Part shown: positions 9,106 through 18,768 of the stretch, piece by piece
Numbering within the stretch: position 1 is the first letter of the stretch
Layout of the letters: every line of letters begins with the position of its first letter
DNA from: Paraburkholderia elongata
Lineage (GTDB): Bacteria > Pseudomonadota > Gammaproteobacteria > Burkholderiales > Burkholderiaceae
NCBI RefSeq assembly: GCF_013177735.1
Contig: NZ_WOEZ01000044.1
Span: 1-64,000 of the forward strand
Reading direction: 5' to 3'
Length of the DNA: 64,000 bases
Notes under the pieces: model-generated
What the model saw: the letters and a program-made list of their open reading frames with translations, nothing else
The model's database searches: none
Told to the model about the DNA's origin: nothing
Translations under genes and position numbers: made by a program

Positions 9106-10212
9106 ATGGATTTCGATTTCTCAGACGACCAGAAGCAATTGAAAGATCACGTCCGGCGTTTTCTCGAGAAGACCAGTTCACGTGACGTCGTTCGAGCGGT
9201 ATTGGATGCAGGACATACCCATGACCCGGCACTCTGGGCGGGATTGATCGAACTGGGTTTCACCGCGACGGCGATTCCGGAGGAGTACGGTGGCTTGGGA
9301 CTGGGTTACCTGGAGCTCTGCGTCGTCGCAGAGGAATTGGGCCGCTCACTGGCGCCGGTGCCGTTCTCCTCGTCGGTTTACCTGGCTGCCGAGTTTTTGT
9401 TGGCGTCCGGCAGCGAAGCTCAGAAGGAGCGGTGGCTACCCCTGATAGCAAGTGGCGAAGCGGTGGGAACGGTGGCGCTGACCGAAGTCAGCGACGCTGG
9501 TGACCAGAAGGTTCACGCGAAGGTATCCAAAGGAAAGCTCTCAGGTGTGAAGATTCCGGTGCCGGACGGGATGATTGCCGATTTTGCGATCGTCTCCGCA
9601 CGAGGTGACGACGACCACCCGCAGCTTTTTATCGCAGACCTGGCCGCTGCGGGAGCCAGTCGCGAGGCGGTTTCCACGATTGACCCGACCCGGGGGCAGG
9701 GGCGCTTGAGCTTTGACGAGACGCCGGTCGAGCCTCTGGGGACGGGAGATTCATCAAAGATCGAAAGCGTTTTCGACCGGGCGGCGGTGTTGTTTGCCTT
9801 CGAGCAGGTCGGAGGTGCCGACCGCGCTCTTGAAATGGCGCGCGACTACTCGCTCGAACGCCGCGCTTTCGGCCGCCAGATCGGTTCGTTTCAGGCGCTC
9901 AAGCACATGATGGCCGACATGTATGTCTCTGCGACGTTGGCGCGCTCCAACGCGTACTACGCCGCCTGGGCGCTGTCGGTCGATTCGGCTGAGTTACCCC
10001 AGGCGGCTGCATCCGCGCGTGTAAGCGCGACGCAGGCGTTCCGGCACTGCGCGAAGAACAACATCCAGGTACATGGCGGTATGGGCTTCACGTGGGAGAG
10101 TGACTGCCATCTGTACTACCGCCGTTCCAACCTGCTGGCGGTCAATCTGCGCGGCCCGATGTACTGGGAGGATCGCTTGATCGAGTGCATCAAAACGTCG
10201 GGCGTGGTTTAG
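9106..10212 (+). CDS. Acyl-CoA dehydrogenase (short subunit of an ACAD pair)
   Basis: This 368-residue FAD-dependent acyl-CoA dehydrogenase starts MDFDFSDDQKQL and ends with the HGGMGFTWESDCHLYYRR FAD/CoA region. ATG 9106 has a GGGAGA ribosome-binding site; upstream in-frame codons lie in the promoter. It is shorter than classical ACADs and is followed 10 bp later by a second, different ACAD gene. Such tandem pairs (FadE28/FadE29- or ChsE1/ChsE2-like) usually form alpha2beta2 enzymes for polycyclic or branched side chains. Electrons would pass to EtfBA, encoded at 39.9 kb. Confidence 0.9.
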   Translation: MDFDFSDDQKQLKDHVRRFLEKTSSRDVVRAVLDAGHTHDPALWAGLIELGFTATAIPEEYGGLGLGYLELCVVAEELGRSLAPVPFSSSVYLAAEFLLASGSEAQKERWLPLIASGEAVGTVALTEVSDAGDQKVHAKVSKGKLSGVKIPVPDGMIADFAIVSARGDDDHPQLFIADLAAAGASREAVSTIDPTRGQGRLSFDETPVEPLGTGDSSKIESVFDRAAVLFAFEQVGGADRALEMARDYSLERRAFGRQIGSFQALKHMMADMYVSATLARSNAYYAAWALSVDSAELPQAAASARVSATQAFRHCAKNNIQVHGGMGFTWESDCHLYYRRSNLLAVNLRGPMYWEDRLIECIKTSGVV

Positions 10213-10222
10213 GAGCGGTGCA

Positions 10223-11476
10223 ATGAATTTCCAGGACAGTCCTGAAGAGGCGCGCTTTCGCGCCGAAGCGCGGCAGTGGCTCGACGACAATGCGCCGCAT
10301 CATCTGGAAGAGGAACTGAAGGGGGCGCCGTTTGGCGACCTCAAGCTTAAGAGCGCGGACGTCGTGGCTGCGTCCAAGGCGTGGCAGCGACGCAAGCGCG
10401 ATGCGGGATGGTCGTGCCTGCATTGGTCAAAGGAATACGGGGGCCGTTCGGCGAGCCCGATCGAGCGCATCATCTGGCAACAGGAAGAGGGCGTTTACTC
10501 GCGACTCTCGCGACTGTTCGGAATTGGTTTGGGGATGTGCGGCCCTACGTTGATGGCATGGGCCACCGAGCAACAGAAACGGCGCTATCTCCCGCCCATG
10601 GCCAGTGGCGATGAAGTCTGGTGCCAACTGTTCTCCGAGCCCGCTGCCGGATCGGATCTCGCCGGTCTGCGGACCCGTGCGGAAAGACAGGGCGATCATT
10701 GGGTTGTCAATGGTCAGAAAGTCTGGACCAGTCGCGCACACGTGGCCGATTTCGCAATATTGTTGACTCGGACCGACCCGAGCGTACCCAAGCACGCCGG
10801 CTTGACCATGTTCTTTATCGACATGCGCTCACCAGGCGTCGAGTTCCGCCCCATCAAGCAGATCAACGGTGGATCCGGCTTCAGCGAAGTTTTTTTCGAC
10901 GAGGTTCGCGTCCCGGATGAGCAAAGATTAGGCGCACCCGGACAAGGCTGGACAGTTTCGCTTACCACGCTGATGAACGAGCGTCTGTCGATCGGCGCAG
11001 GCATGTCGACCGGCTTGCCTGAGTTGATTCAGTTCTGCATGTCATACCGGATCGGATCGGGCATGGCGACAGATGACCGGTCGGTTCGCTCGAAACTCGC
11101 CACCTGGGCCGTTCGCGAAAGCGGACTGCGTCACACCGCCGCGCGCAGCATGTCGGCCCTTTCAAAAGGTATTGCGCCGGGACCCGAAAACTCGATCGGC
11201 AAGCTGGTTGCTGGCGCAACGATGCAGGACATCGCCACCTTTGCCATCGATCTGCAGGCGCAGCACGGCTTGCTCGACGGTTCCGAGGCCCTTGATACCG
11301 GCCGCTTTCAGGCCATGCTCCTGCGCTCGGCGGGGACGCGTATTGAAGGCGGCACGGACGAGATCTTGAGAAACGTGATAGCGGAGCGCGTCTTGGGCCT
11401 GCCGCAGGAATTCCGTGCCGACAAGGGCATCCCCTTCAACAATATTTCTTCCGGTAAGCGTGACGATCATGCGTGA
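10223..11476 (+). CDS. Acyl-CoA dehydrogenase (long subunit of an ACAD pair)
   Basis: This 417-residue ACAD begins MNFQDSPEEARFRAEARQWL and has the family blocks WCQLFSEPAAGSDLAGL and IEGGTDEILRNVIAERVLGLP. It follows the short ACAD gene by 10 bp and overlaps the flavin reductase gene by 8 bp, so all three are probably co-transcribed. It is a clear paralogue of the ACAD at 31672-32916, sharing the N-terminal sequence, the ASKAWQRKK-like segment and the C-terminal block. This suggests duplication within the island. Confidence 0.92.
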   Translation: MNFQDSPEEARFRAEARQWLDDNAPHHLEEELKGAPFGDLKLKSADVVAASKAWQRRKRDAGWSCLHWSKEYGGRSASPIERIIWQQEEGVYSRLSRLFGIGLGMCGPTLMAWATEQQKRRYLPPMASGDEVWCQLFSEPAAGSDLAGLRTRAERQGDHWVVNGQKVWTSRAHVADFAILLTRTDPSVPKHAGLTMFFIDMRSPGVEFRPIKQINGGSGFSEVFFDEVRVPDEQRLGAPGQGWTVSLTTLMNERLSIGAGMSTGLPELIQFCMSYRIGSGMATDDRSVRSKLATWAVRESGLRHTAARSMSALSKGIAPGPENSIGKLVAGATMQDIATFAIDLQAQHGLLDGSEALDTGRFQAMLLRSAGTRIEGGTDEILRNVIAERVLGLPQEFRADKGIPFNNISSGKRDDHA

Positions 11477-12068
11477 TTCTTCCTCTGGTGGGCCTTTGAT
11501 CGTCGGGATCGGCGGCACCGCACAAGCAGTCTCCTCTACCGAGCAGGCTCTCGACGTCGCTTTGGATGCTGCCGCTGCCGCTGCCGCAGGCGCGCGTATC
11601 GAGCGATTCGGTCACCGGGAGTTGGTGGCGTTGCCGCACTTCTTGACCGTGGCGGAAAACAGTTGCACCCAGGCGCAGCGTCTGATCGCGGCTGTGCGCG
11701 AAGCCGACGGGATCATTCTCGCGAGCCCGGGCTACCACGGCTCCATTTCGGGACTCGTCAAAAACGCGATCGACTATCTGGAATTGACATCGAAGGACGC
11801 GCGCCCCTATCTGCACGGACTGCCAGTAGGGTTGATCGTCACGGCATATGGGTGGCAAGCGACGGGCACTACTTTGGTGGCGCTGCGATCGATCGTGCAT
11901 GCACTGCGCGGCTGGCCTACGCCTTTTGGCTGCACGGTCAACACGAGCAAAAGCCCTTTCAAGGACGGAGTCTGTCTTGACGATTCTGTCGCGGACCAAC
12001 TCGCCACTGTGGGGCGCCAAGTCGTCGAGTTCGCCGGACATCGTCTTCACGGTGGCGCGCTTGCTTGA
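11469..12068 (+). CDS. NAD(P)H-dependent FMN reductase
   Basis: This 199-residue flavodoxin-like reductase begins with a VGIGGT loop and has ASPGYHGSISGLVKNAIDYLE, the characteristic FMN-binding segment of NADPH-dependent FMN reductases. ATG 11469 is chosen because it overlaps the end of the ACAD gene by only 8 bp; the upstream in-frame codons lie inside that gene. Such enzymes supply free FMNH2 to two-component monooxygenases. The luciferase-like oxidoreductase at 27605-28666 is the only obvious client in the window. Confidence 0.85.
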   Translation: MRDSSSGGPLIVGIGGTAQAVSSTEQALDVALDAAAAAAAGARIERFGHRELVALPHFLTVAENSCTQAQRLIAAVREADGIILASPGYHGSISGLVKNAIDYLELTSKDARPYLHGLPVGLIVTAYGWQATGTTLVALRSIVHALRGWPTPFGCTVNTSKSPFKDGVCLDDSVADQLATVGRQVVEFAGHRLHGGALA

Positions 12069-12107
12069 GCGAATGGCGAACTGTCTTCTATTCAGGAGTG
12101 AAACGAA

Positions 12108-13283
12108 ATGAACGAAGCGTACATCGTGGCCGCAGTGAGGACGGCTGGCGGCAAGAAAGGGGGCCGTCTCAAGCACTGGCATCCCGCCGATCTCGGCGGA
12201 TTCGTCATCGATGCGCTTCTCGAGCGCAGCGGCATTGATCCTGCTGTGATCGAGGATGTCGTTTTCGGATGTGTGACTCAGGCGGGCGAACAGGCTTCGA
12301 ATATCGGTCGGCAGTCGGTTCTGGCTTCGTCTCTTCCCCACACCATTCCTGGCACTACGGTGGATCGTGCCTGCGGGTCGTCGCAGCAGGCGCTGCATTT
12401 TGCTGCCCAGGCCGTGAAAAGTGGTGTGATGGATGTGGTGTTGGCGGGCGGGGTCGAGAGCATGACGCGCTCGCCGATGGGATTGGCTGCGCACTTCCCA
12501 TCCGAGCATGGCTTCGGCCATTACCAGGGGCCACGATGCCAAGCCAGATATCCGGGCATCAAATTCAGCCAGTTCGATGGGGCCGCACGCATGATTCCCA
12601 TGTATGAACTGAGCAAGCCAGAGTTCGACGAATTTGCGCTTCTGAGCCATCGCCGGGCCGCTTACGCGACCACAAGCGGGCAGTTCGCAAAGGAGATCGT
12701 AGCCGTACCGGTGCGAGATCCGGAATCTGGAAAGGAGTTCCTGCATGACCGGGACGAGGGAATTCGCTATGACGCCTCACTGGAGGCGATTGCGAGTGTG
12801 AAGCCGATCTCGGAGGGTGGGATCCTGAGTGCGGCGCATGCCAGTCAGCTTTGCGATGGCGCCGCGGCGTTGCTTATCGTCAATGAGGCGGGGCTGAAGA
12901 AAACAGGCCTGACACCTCTGGCTCGCGTGCATCACATGTCGGTGTTGGGCGGCGATCCGGTGGTCATGCTCGACGTTCCTATCGCGGCGACCCAAGCGGC
13001 CTTGCGCAAGGCCCGGATGTCGATCGAAGACATCGACCTGTACGAAGTCAACGAAGCGTTCGCGCCGATTCCGCTCGCTTGGGCCAGGAAGGTCGGCGCC
13101 GATCTTTCGAAGATGAACGTGAACGGAGGGGCGCTCGCCTTAGGACACCCCTTGGGAGCATCCGGTTGCAAGCTGATGACAACCCTCATCCACGCCTTGC
13201 AGGCGAGAAACGGACGGTACGGTCTGCAAACCATGTGCGAGGGTGGAGGCATGGCAAACGTCACGATTGTGGAACGCCTTTAG
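12108..13283 (+). CDS. Acetyl-CoA acyltransferase (thiolase)
   Basis: This 391-residue classical thiolase has the nucleophile motif DRACGSSQQA (Cys89), NEAFAPIPLAW, GGALALGHPLGASG (His) and CEGGGMANV (second Cys). It should cleave a 3-oxoacyl-CoA with CoA to release acetyl-CoA or propionyl-CoA. An AGGAGT ribosome-binding site precedes ATG 12108. Unlike the SCP-x type protein at 4956-6104 it keeps every classical catalytic residue, so the two probably act at different steps. Confidence 0.93.
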   Translation: MNEAYIVAAVRTAGGKKGGRLKHWHPADLGGFVIDALLERSGIDPAVIEDVVFGCVTQAGEQASNIGRQSVLASSLPHTIPGTTVDRACGSSQQALHFAAQAVKSGVMDVVLAGGVESMTRSPMGLAAHFPSEHGFGHYQGPRCQARYPGIKFSQFDGAARMIPMYELSKPEFDEFALLSHRRAAYATTSGQFAKEIVAVPVRDPESGKEFLHDRDEGIRYDASLEAIASVKPISEGGILSAAHASQLCDGAAALLIVNEAGLKKTGLTPLARVHHMSVLGGDPVVMLDVPIAATQAALRKARMSIEDIDLYEVNEAFAPIPLAWARKVGADLSKMNVNGGALALGHPLGASGCKLMTTLIHALQARNGRYGLQTMCEGGGMANVTIVERL

Positions 13284-13314
13284 CCCCAAATTGAGCCATT
13301 GAAGGAGGACCCGC

Positions 13315-14289
13315 ATGGACACGAAAGTGCAGTTGACGGATGGCACCGTTGAGGTGTCGGCCCTGGGAAAGACATTGATCCATGAGCATGTGCTCGTCGG
13401 CATGCCGGGATGGAGTATGGATCTCAAGGCACCGAAATTTATCCGCGGCGAGGCGATGTCCCGGGCTGTGGATCGCATTCAGGAGCTTCATGGATACGGC
13501 TGCAATTCCATGATCGACCCTTGTCCGATGGATATCGGTCGCGACGCGGAGTTCATTGCCGAAGTCGCACAGCGCAGCGGAATCAACATCGTCTGCGCAA
13601 CGGGTGTCTACAACGAGTTCGAAGGGATGCCCTATACGTTCCGAACGATGCCGGCTGAGGACATCCTCGAGCTGTACGTCAAGGAAATCACAGAGGGTAT
13701 CGGGGACACGGGCATCAAGGCCGGCGTCATCAAGATTGCCACCCATGGTGAGCCGACCGAGTACGAGCGCAAGATGATTTCCGTCGCCACGCAGGCGTCG
13801 CTGCTCACGGGTGCGCCAATCATTTCTCACACGCAGTTGGCGAGCCACGGACATGATCAGATCGACATCGTCGAATCCTGTCATGGACACGCCAACTGCA
13901 TGGTCGTTGGCCATTCCGGCGATCGGGACGATCACGGGTACCAGGCGTCGCTTGCCCGGCGCGGTGCGTTTGTCGGTCTCGATCGTTTCGGCCTGGACTT
14001 TCTGCTTCCCGACGATGCTCGCATGAAGAACCTGATGCAGCTCGTCGCGGCTGGGTTGCGCGAACACGTTGTCATCTCGCAGGACTATCCGGTTTGCCTG
14101 TTGGGACGTTTCGGGGTGAATCTCGAGCAGATCGCGCCGAATTGGGGAATCACCCACATTTTCAAGTCGATCATTCCGCGGCTGAAGGAAATGGGGCTCA
14201 CTGACGAGGACGTCGAGACCATTCTGGTCTCCAACCCCAGGCAGTTGTTCGCTAATGCCGCGGCGCAAAAGCAAGCCGCTCTGCACTGA
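13315..14289 (+). CDS. Phosphotriesterase-family metallohydrolase, probable lactonase
   Basis: This 324-residue binuclear metal TIM-barrel enzyme has HEH (His23, His25), a candidate carboxylated Lys140 in VIKIATHG, His172 (ISHTQ), His200 (VGHSGDRDD) and Asp257. The [12 protein letters not shown]...GLDRFG pattern is that of phosphotriesterase-like lactonases. With BVMOs nearby, hydrolysis of a lactone made by ring expansion is the natural role (inference). Around the metal aspartate the sequence reads ISQDYPVC, where family members usually have SHD. The gene is preceded by GGAGG and follows the thiolase gene by 31 bp. Confidence 0.85.
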   Translation: MDTKVQLTDGTVEVSALGKTLIHEHVLVGMPGWSMDLKAPKFIRGEAMSRAVDRIQELHGYGCNSMIDPCPMDIGRDAEFIAEVAQRSGINIVCATGVYNEFEGMPYTFRTMPAEDILELYVKEITEGIGDTGIKAGVIKIATHGEPTEYERKMISVATQASLLTGAPIISHTQLASHGHDQIDIVESCHGHANCMVVGHSGDRDDHGYQASLARRGAFVGLDRFGLDFLLPDDARMKNLMQLVAAGLREHVVISQDYPVCLLGRFGVNLEQIAPNWGITHIFKSIIPRLKEMGLTDEDVETILVSNPRQLFANAAAQKQAALH

Positions 14290-14386
14290 TCCGGTCATTC
14301 GACGTTTGAGTCGTAGACGGCGTGCAACGCACAGCGAAGTCCTTCAATCCGACGACAAGCGTGCGTCGACACAGGGAGCGAGTGGC

Positions 14387-15508
14387 ATGGCGCAAGAGGG
14401 GCAGCAGATGCAAGGCGCAAACGGGCCGCTGTCGGGGATCCGTGTGCTGGAGATCGAGAGCATTGGCCCAGGGCCTTTCACGGCGATGGTCCTCGCGGAC
14501 ATGGGCGCCAATGTGCTCCGGATCAGACGTCCAGCGGCCGCGCAGCGTCGCTTGAATCCCGTGCTCGACAGGGGGCGGGCGGGGTCCATTACCGCCGATC
14601 TGAAGTCGGAGGCTGGGCGCGACCAGGTGCTCGCACTTGTTGCACAGGCGGATGCCCTCATCGAAGGTTTTCGTCCCGGCGTCATGGAGCGGCTCGGACT
14701 AGGGCCCGATGCCTGCTTCGCTCGCAACTCGCGCTTAGTTTATGGGCGCGTTACGGGTTGGGGGCGCTCCGGACCACTCGCCCAAACGGCTGGCCACGAC
14801 ATCAACTACATCGCCATCAGCGGTGCGCTGCATTCGATGGGAACCGCGGAGTCGGGGCCCGTGCCGCCGCTCAATCTCGTCGGTGACTATGGCGGCGGCG
14901 GTCTTTTGCTCGCCCTCGGCATCGTGAGCGCGCTACTGGAATCAAGCCGGTCGGGACAAGGGCAGGTCGTCGACGCGGCGATGGTCGACGGCGCTGCCAT
15001 GTTGATGGCGCCTCTCTATGGCGTGAAATCAGTGGGTGGCTGGGCAGCGGAGCGGGCTGGCAATTTGCTCGACGGCAGCTGCTGGTATTACACCGTGTAC
15101 CGCTGCCAGGATGGCTGGGTCTCCGTCGGCCCGCTGGAGCCCGAGTTCCGCCGCATTCTGTTGGAAAGACTTGGCCTTGGCGATGAGGTGGATACGCTGG
15201 TGCATGCCTCGGCCGGTGATCCGGCGCCGCGAGCTCGCCTTGCTACGATCTTCGCATCGCGCACGCGTGCCGAATGGTCGGCCATATTCGAGGGAACCGA
15301 CGCCTGCGTCGCAAGCATTCTGTCGATGGATGAGGCGCCGTCCCACCCTCAAGTGCAGGATCGGGACACGCTGCGTTTGATCGACGGCGTAGTGCATCCG
15401 GCCCCGGCACCGCGCTTCAGCCGTACACCCAATCCCGAGCCCAAACCCGCCTGCAATACGCGAGACGAACTTCTCGGTGTGTGGGGGTGCAATGCGCATC
15501 AACAGTGA
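14387..15508 (+). CDS. Alpha-methylacyl-CoA racemase-like CaiB/BaiF protein
   Basis: This 373-residue family III CoA-transferase fold protein is of the racemase subgroup. It shows [17 protein letters not shown] (candidate catalytic His137), [11 protein letters not shown] (Asp167) and [15 protein letters not shown], all matching alpha-methylacyl-CoA racemases. These epimerise 2-methyl branched acyl-CoAs so that stereospecific ACADs can use them. ATG 14387 has a GGGAG ribosome-binding site; the longer frame to 14255 overlaps the previous gene. Its presence suggests a methyl-branched, isoprenoid-like or steroid-like substrate. Confidence 0.87.
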   Translation: MAQEGQQMQGANGPLSGIRVLEIESIGPGPFTAMVLADMGANVLRIRRPAAAQRRLNPVLDRGRAGSITADLKSEAGRDQVLALVAQADALIEGFRPGVMERLGLGPDACFARNSRLVYGRVTGWGRSGPLAQTAGHDINYIAISGALHSMGTAESGPVPPLNLVGDYGGGGLLLALGIVSALLESSRSGQGQVVDAAMVDGAAMLMAPLYGVKSVGGWAAERAGNLLDGSCWYYTVYRCQDGWVSVGPLEPEFRRILLERLGLGDEVDTLVHASAGDPAPRARLATIFASRTRAEWSAIFEGTDACVASILSMDEAPSHPQVQDRDTLRLIDGVVHPAPAPRFSRTPNPEPKPACNTRDELLGVWGCNAHQQ

Positions 15509-15585
15509 AGATTGTCGATGATCGGGCTCCGGTGGCGACTATCGCCAGGTTTCCAGTTTGACGACTCCAAAAGAGGACCAATTGA

Positions 15586-15909
15586 ATGCCGACAGTTAAA
15601 TTCATACACTACAACGGCAAAGCGCAAAACGTCGAGGTCGATGCAGGTTCGACCCTTATGGAGGGCGCCCGGGGTATAGGAGTGGACGGGATTGACGGGG
15701 AATGTGGCGGCAATCTCTCATGCGCGACATGTCACGTCTACGTCGACGAAGAGTGGTTCGGCAAACTCCCGCCGGTTGGAGATATCGAAAATGAGCTCCT
15801 GGACGCAACGGCGTCGCCGCGTCGATCGGGGAGCCGGCTTAGCTGCCAGATCTCCATGAACGAGGCGCTCGACGGAATTCGGATCTTCATTCCCGAGACG
15901 CAATATTGA
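15586..15909 (+). CDS. 2Fe-2S ferredoxin (adrenodoxin/putidaredoxin type)
   Basis: This 107-residue ferredoxin has the vertebrate-type cluster motif Cys40, Cys46, Cys49 and Cys87, in CGGNLSCATCHVYV and a later LSCQIS. It resembles ferredoxins that donate electrons to class I bacterial P450s. A matching FAD ferredoxin reductase is encoded at 17426-18637. No P450 or Rieske oxygenase gene is present in the window, so the terminal oxygenase must lie elsewhere or be lost. Confidence 0.93.
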   Translation: MPTVKFIHYNGKAQNVEVDAGSTLMEGARGIGVDGIDGECGGNLSCATCHVYVDEEWFGKLPPVGDIENELLDATASPRRSGSRLSCQISMNEALDGIRIFIPETQY

Positions 15910-16132
15910 TCCCTGGCTGGTCAGCCGATATGGCGACGCGTCGACCTGGCTCCTCGGTAGTACACGGTGCTGCAGCCCGCGCTAGCGGCATCAAACTCGA
16001 TGTTGCGACGCGTAAGCACCGTGGTCGCCGTTCATCGTCACGATAAGTCTAAGAGACACTGCCAGACTTCCAGGTTCTTCCGGAAAGTGGCGAACGATAC
16101 AACTGATGAAAATCGCATGGAGGAGCATAGCA

Positions 16133-17341
16133 ATGGGTACGTCATATGAAGCGGCTGCTGGCGCGGAATCGTCGACGATCCGGGCGGCAAGGAGCATCGT
16201 CGCGCTTTCAGGATTGGCTCTCGTCATCACCGTCCCTTTTGCGATGGTTTCGGCTCTCCCCGAAATGGCGCGCCAGTTCAAAGAAGTCGGTAACGGAGCG
16301 TTTGTCGCCCAGATGGTGTTGGCACTGCCGGTGCTTGCCATGTTGATCGGAGCGCCACTTGGCGGATGGATCGCGGACATCATCGGCATCCGTCGGTGTC
16401 TGCTGACAGCATTGCTTGCTTACGTAGCGGCGGGCGCGATTTGCCTCGTGGCCCCCAACCTTCCTGTTCTGATTGTCGCGCGACTATTGCTGGGACTCTG
16501 TGGGGCCGCTGCCGCGACCATGTGCACCGCGCTTACCGCCGAGTGGTATCTGGGCACCGAGCGTAACCGCATCCTGGGATACGCCCACGCCGTCGTTCTG
16601 ATCTACAACATACTGATGCTGGTGTCGGGCGGCTGGCTCGTGGACCATATCAACTGGCGAGCGCCGTCAGTTTTTTATTTTATCGGCGCACTGACTCTTG
16701 CCGCGGCTTATCTTGCAACCCGGGACCAGAGTGGAACCCGTTCGGTTCGTCAAAGTCACGCGAGCGTGGGCTCGAATCAGGTCCGGCTCTGGCCGTTATA
16801 CCTGCTGAGCTTTCTTCTCGCGTTTGGCGCGGCAGTGCCGGCGCTGCAAGGGCCATTTCTTCTAAGTGGCGCTGGCGTAGCCAGTTCCTTCGCTCGAGGG
16901 CTGATCCTTGTTGTGACGATCGTTACGGGCGCATTGGCATCGGCCGCCTATGCGGCGCTGCGCAAACGCCTCCATCATTCGACATTGATCCTGGTCTCGA
17001 GTCTGACCATGGGAATCGGGATCGCTTTAACCGGGATACGTGCTGGTGACATCGGCTTGATAGTAGTCGGTTACATCATCGGCGGAATCGGTTATGGCCT
17101 CTACATTCCCGTCATTTCGGCAATCGTTCTCGATGCTACGCCGCCCGACATGCGTAACCGCGCAGTCGGGCTGATGAACGGCGCGATCATGTTGGCGACA
17201 ATCGGCAATCCACTGGTCGTTTCACTGTTGCGGCGTTCTTTCGAACTTCCCAAAGCACTCGTTGTGGTCGGTATTGCGCTCGCCTTTGTCGGGCCAGTGT
17301 TCGTTCTGTTTTTCCGTCCAGGCCAACGTGCGGTGGCCTGA
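16133..17341 (+). CDS. MFS transporter
   Basis: This roughly 402-residue integral membrane protein has about twelve hydrophobic segments and the MFS loop 2-3 signature GGWIADIIGIRR (after a hydrophobic ALPVLAMLIGAPL segment). ATG 16133 is chosen for the strong GGAGG about 10 bp upstream; an ATG at 16106 has none. Lying between the ferredoxin and ferredoxin reductase genes, it is likely to import the pathway substrate, or possibly to export a toxic intermediate. Confidence 0.88.
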   Translation: MGTSYEAAAGAESSTIRAARSIVALSGLALVITVPFAMVSALPEMARQFKEVGNGAFVAQMVLALPVLAMLIGAPLGGWIADIIGIRRCLLTALLAYVAAGAICLVAPNLPVLIVARLLLGLCGAAAATMCTALTAEWYLGTERNRILGYAHAVVLIYNILMLVSGGWLVDHINWRAPSVFYFIGALTLAAAYLATRDQSGTRSVRQSHASVGSNQVRLWPLYLLSFLLAFGAAVPALQGPFLLSGAGVASSFARGLILVVTIVTGALASAAYAALRKRLHHSTLILVSSLTMGIGIALTGIRAGDIGLIVVGYIIGGIGYGLYIPVISAIVLDATPPDMRNRAVGLMNGAIMLATIGNPLVVSLLRRSFELPKALVVVGIALAFVGPVFVLFFRPGQRAVA

Positions 17342-17425
17342 CGGAGGAACCCATCCAATCGTTCCGATCCATTCCGGCCTGATCGCCGGGGGATCGGGTT
17401 GAGAGAACAGTGTGGAACTCCAGGG

Positions 17426-18637
17426 ATGCCTGAAACAATCATCGTGATCGGCGCCGGGCATGGCGGTGCACAATTGGTGGACTCCCTGCGCGCGGGCGAG
17501 TTCGGTGGCAATCTGATCATGATCGGCGACGAAATCCATCGACCTTATGATCGCCCTTCGACATCCAAGGGTCTTCTGAGCGGTAGCGTGGAGCTCGAGC
17601 GAACCTTCCTCAAGCGCGAACAGTTCTATGTCGACAATAAAATTGACCTTAGGCTCGGCACGAGCGTTAGTGAGGTCGATCGCAAGGCTCGTACCGTAAG
17701 GCTGTCGACCGGAGAGCGTCTCACGTACGACAAACTGGTGATGGCTACTGGTGCTCGAGCGCGGCGGCTGACTGCGCCAGGTGCCGACCTGGACGGTGTC
17801 TTTTACCTGCGCAGTCTTGCAGATTCGCAGGCAATCGCCGGGCGGCTGGGTCCCGGTAAGCGATTGGCGATCATCGGGGGCGGCTACGTGGGGCTTGAAG
17901 TCGCGGCCAGCGCCACCGAGCTCGGCTGCAGAGTGACGGTCATCGAAACGCAAAAGCGACTGCTCGCTCGCGTCGCCGGAGCCGAGATCGCCGAGTTCTA
18001 TTGCCAGGTGCATCGGGCCGCCGGTGTCGACGTGCTCCTCGACACCGTGCTGGAAGGCTTCACTGGCGAAGGCTCGGTGAAGTCCGTACGCCTCACTGAC
18101 GGGACAGAAATTCTGGCGGACGTGGTGGTGGTCGGGATTGGCTCCATCCCCAATGCGGAGCTCGCGGCCGCGGCAGGACTGGCAGTCGAGAACGGCATCG
18201 TCGTCGACGATTGCGGCCGAACCAGCGACCCTGCGATCTTTGCCATCGGCGACGCAACGAACCACCCCAACGATGTGATCGGAAAGCGGCTGCGGCTCGA
18301 ATCGGTGCCGGCGGCGGTGGGTCAGGCGCGCGCGGCGGCCAGTGCAATCCTGGGCCGGCCCAAACCCTTTCACGAATTGCCGTGGTTTTGGTCCGATCAG
18401 TACGACATCAAGCTACAGATCGCTGGCCTGTCGCAGCCGGACGACCAGGTCGTCGTCCGCGGTGACCCGGGGAACAATCGCTTTGCCGCTTTCTACTTGC
18501 GCGAAGGCAGGATCGTTGCGGTCAACTCGGTGAACTCTGCGAAGGATTTTGTAGTTGGCAAGAGACTGATTACCGAGGGGCGCGTACCTGGCGTCGGCAG
18601 ATTAGCCGATCCTGCGGTGCCACTGGCAGACGCGTGA
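17426..18637 (+). CDS. FAD-dependent NAD(P)H:ferredoxin reductase
   Basis: This 403-residue reductase has an N-terminal FAD motif GAGHGG (9-14) with RPYDRPSTSKGLL, a central NAD motif GGGYVGLEVAASATELG near residue 150 and FAIGDATNHPN near residue 270. It is of the putidaredoxin/rhodocoxin reductase type. It would transfer electrons from NAD(P)H to the ferredoxin at 15586-15909. The start at ATG 17426 is preferred because the Rossmann strand follows at once; TTG 17399 is an alternative. Confidence 0.9.
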   Translation: MPETIIVIGAGHGGAQLVDSLRAGEFGGNLIMIGDEIHRPYDRPSTSKGLLSGSVELERTFLKREQFYVDNKIDLRLGTSVSEVDRKARTVRLSTGERLTYDKLVMATGARARRLTAPGADLDGVFYLRSLADSQAIAGRLGPGKRLAIIGGGYVGLEVAASATELGCRVTVIETQKRLLARVAGAEIAEFYCQVHRAAGVDVLLDTVLEGFTGEGSVKSVRLTDGTEILADVVVVGIGSIPNAELAAAAGLAVENGIVVDDCGRTSDPAIFAIGDATNHPNDVIGKRLRLESVPAAVGQARAAASAILGRPKPFHELPWFWSDQYDIKLQIAGLSQPDDQVVVRGDPGNNRFAAFYLREGRIVAVNSVNSAKDFVVGKRLITEGRVPGVGRLADPAVPLADA

Positions 18638-18768
18638 GGAGCCGACATGGGCGCAACGTGTATGGGGCAGCATATTCGGAAAAGATAAGCTCGCGCCCAT
18701 GAATCAGCGCCCAGAGACCTCAGAAGGCGTAGTGGGCGACCTTGTTGCTGTCATGGTGGGTCCTCGGA

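Noticed and set aside
11436..12746. 436-codon minus-strand frame
   Set aside because: It is a shadow of the FMN reductase and thiolase genes on the plus strand, both with intact motifs.
13261..14298. 345-codon minus-strand frame
   Set aside because: It is opposite the phosphotriesterase-family gene, has no domain and shows shadow-type composition.
18647..18688. Thirteen-codon frame after the ferredoxin reductase gene
   Set aside because: It has a ribosome-binding-site-like sequence, but there is no other support and it is within chance expectation.
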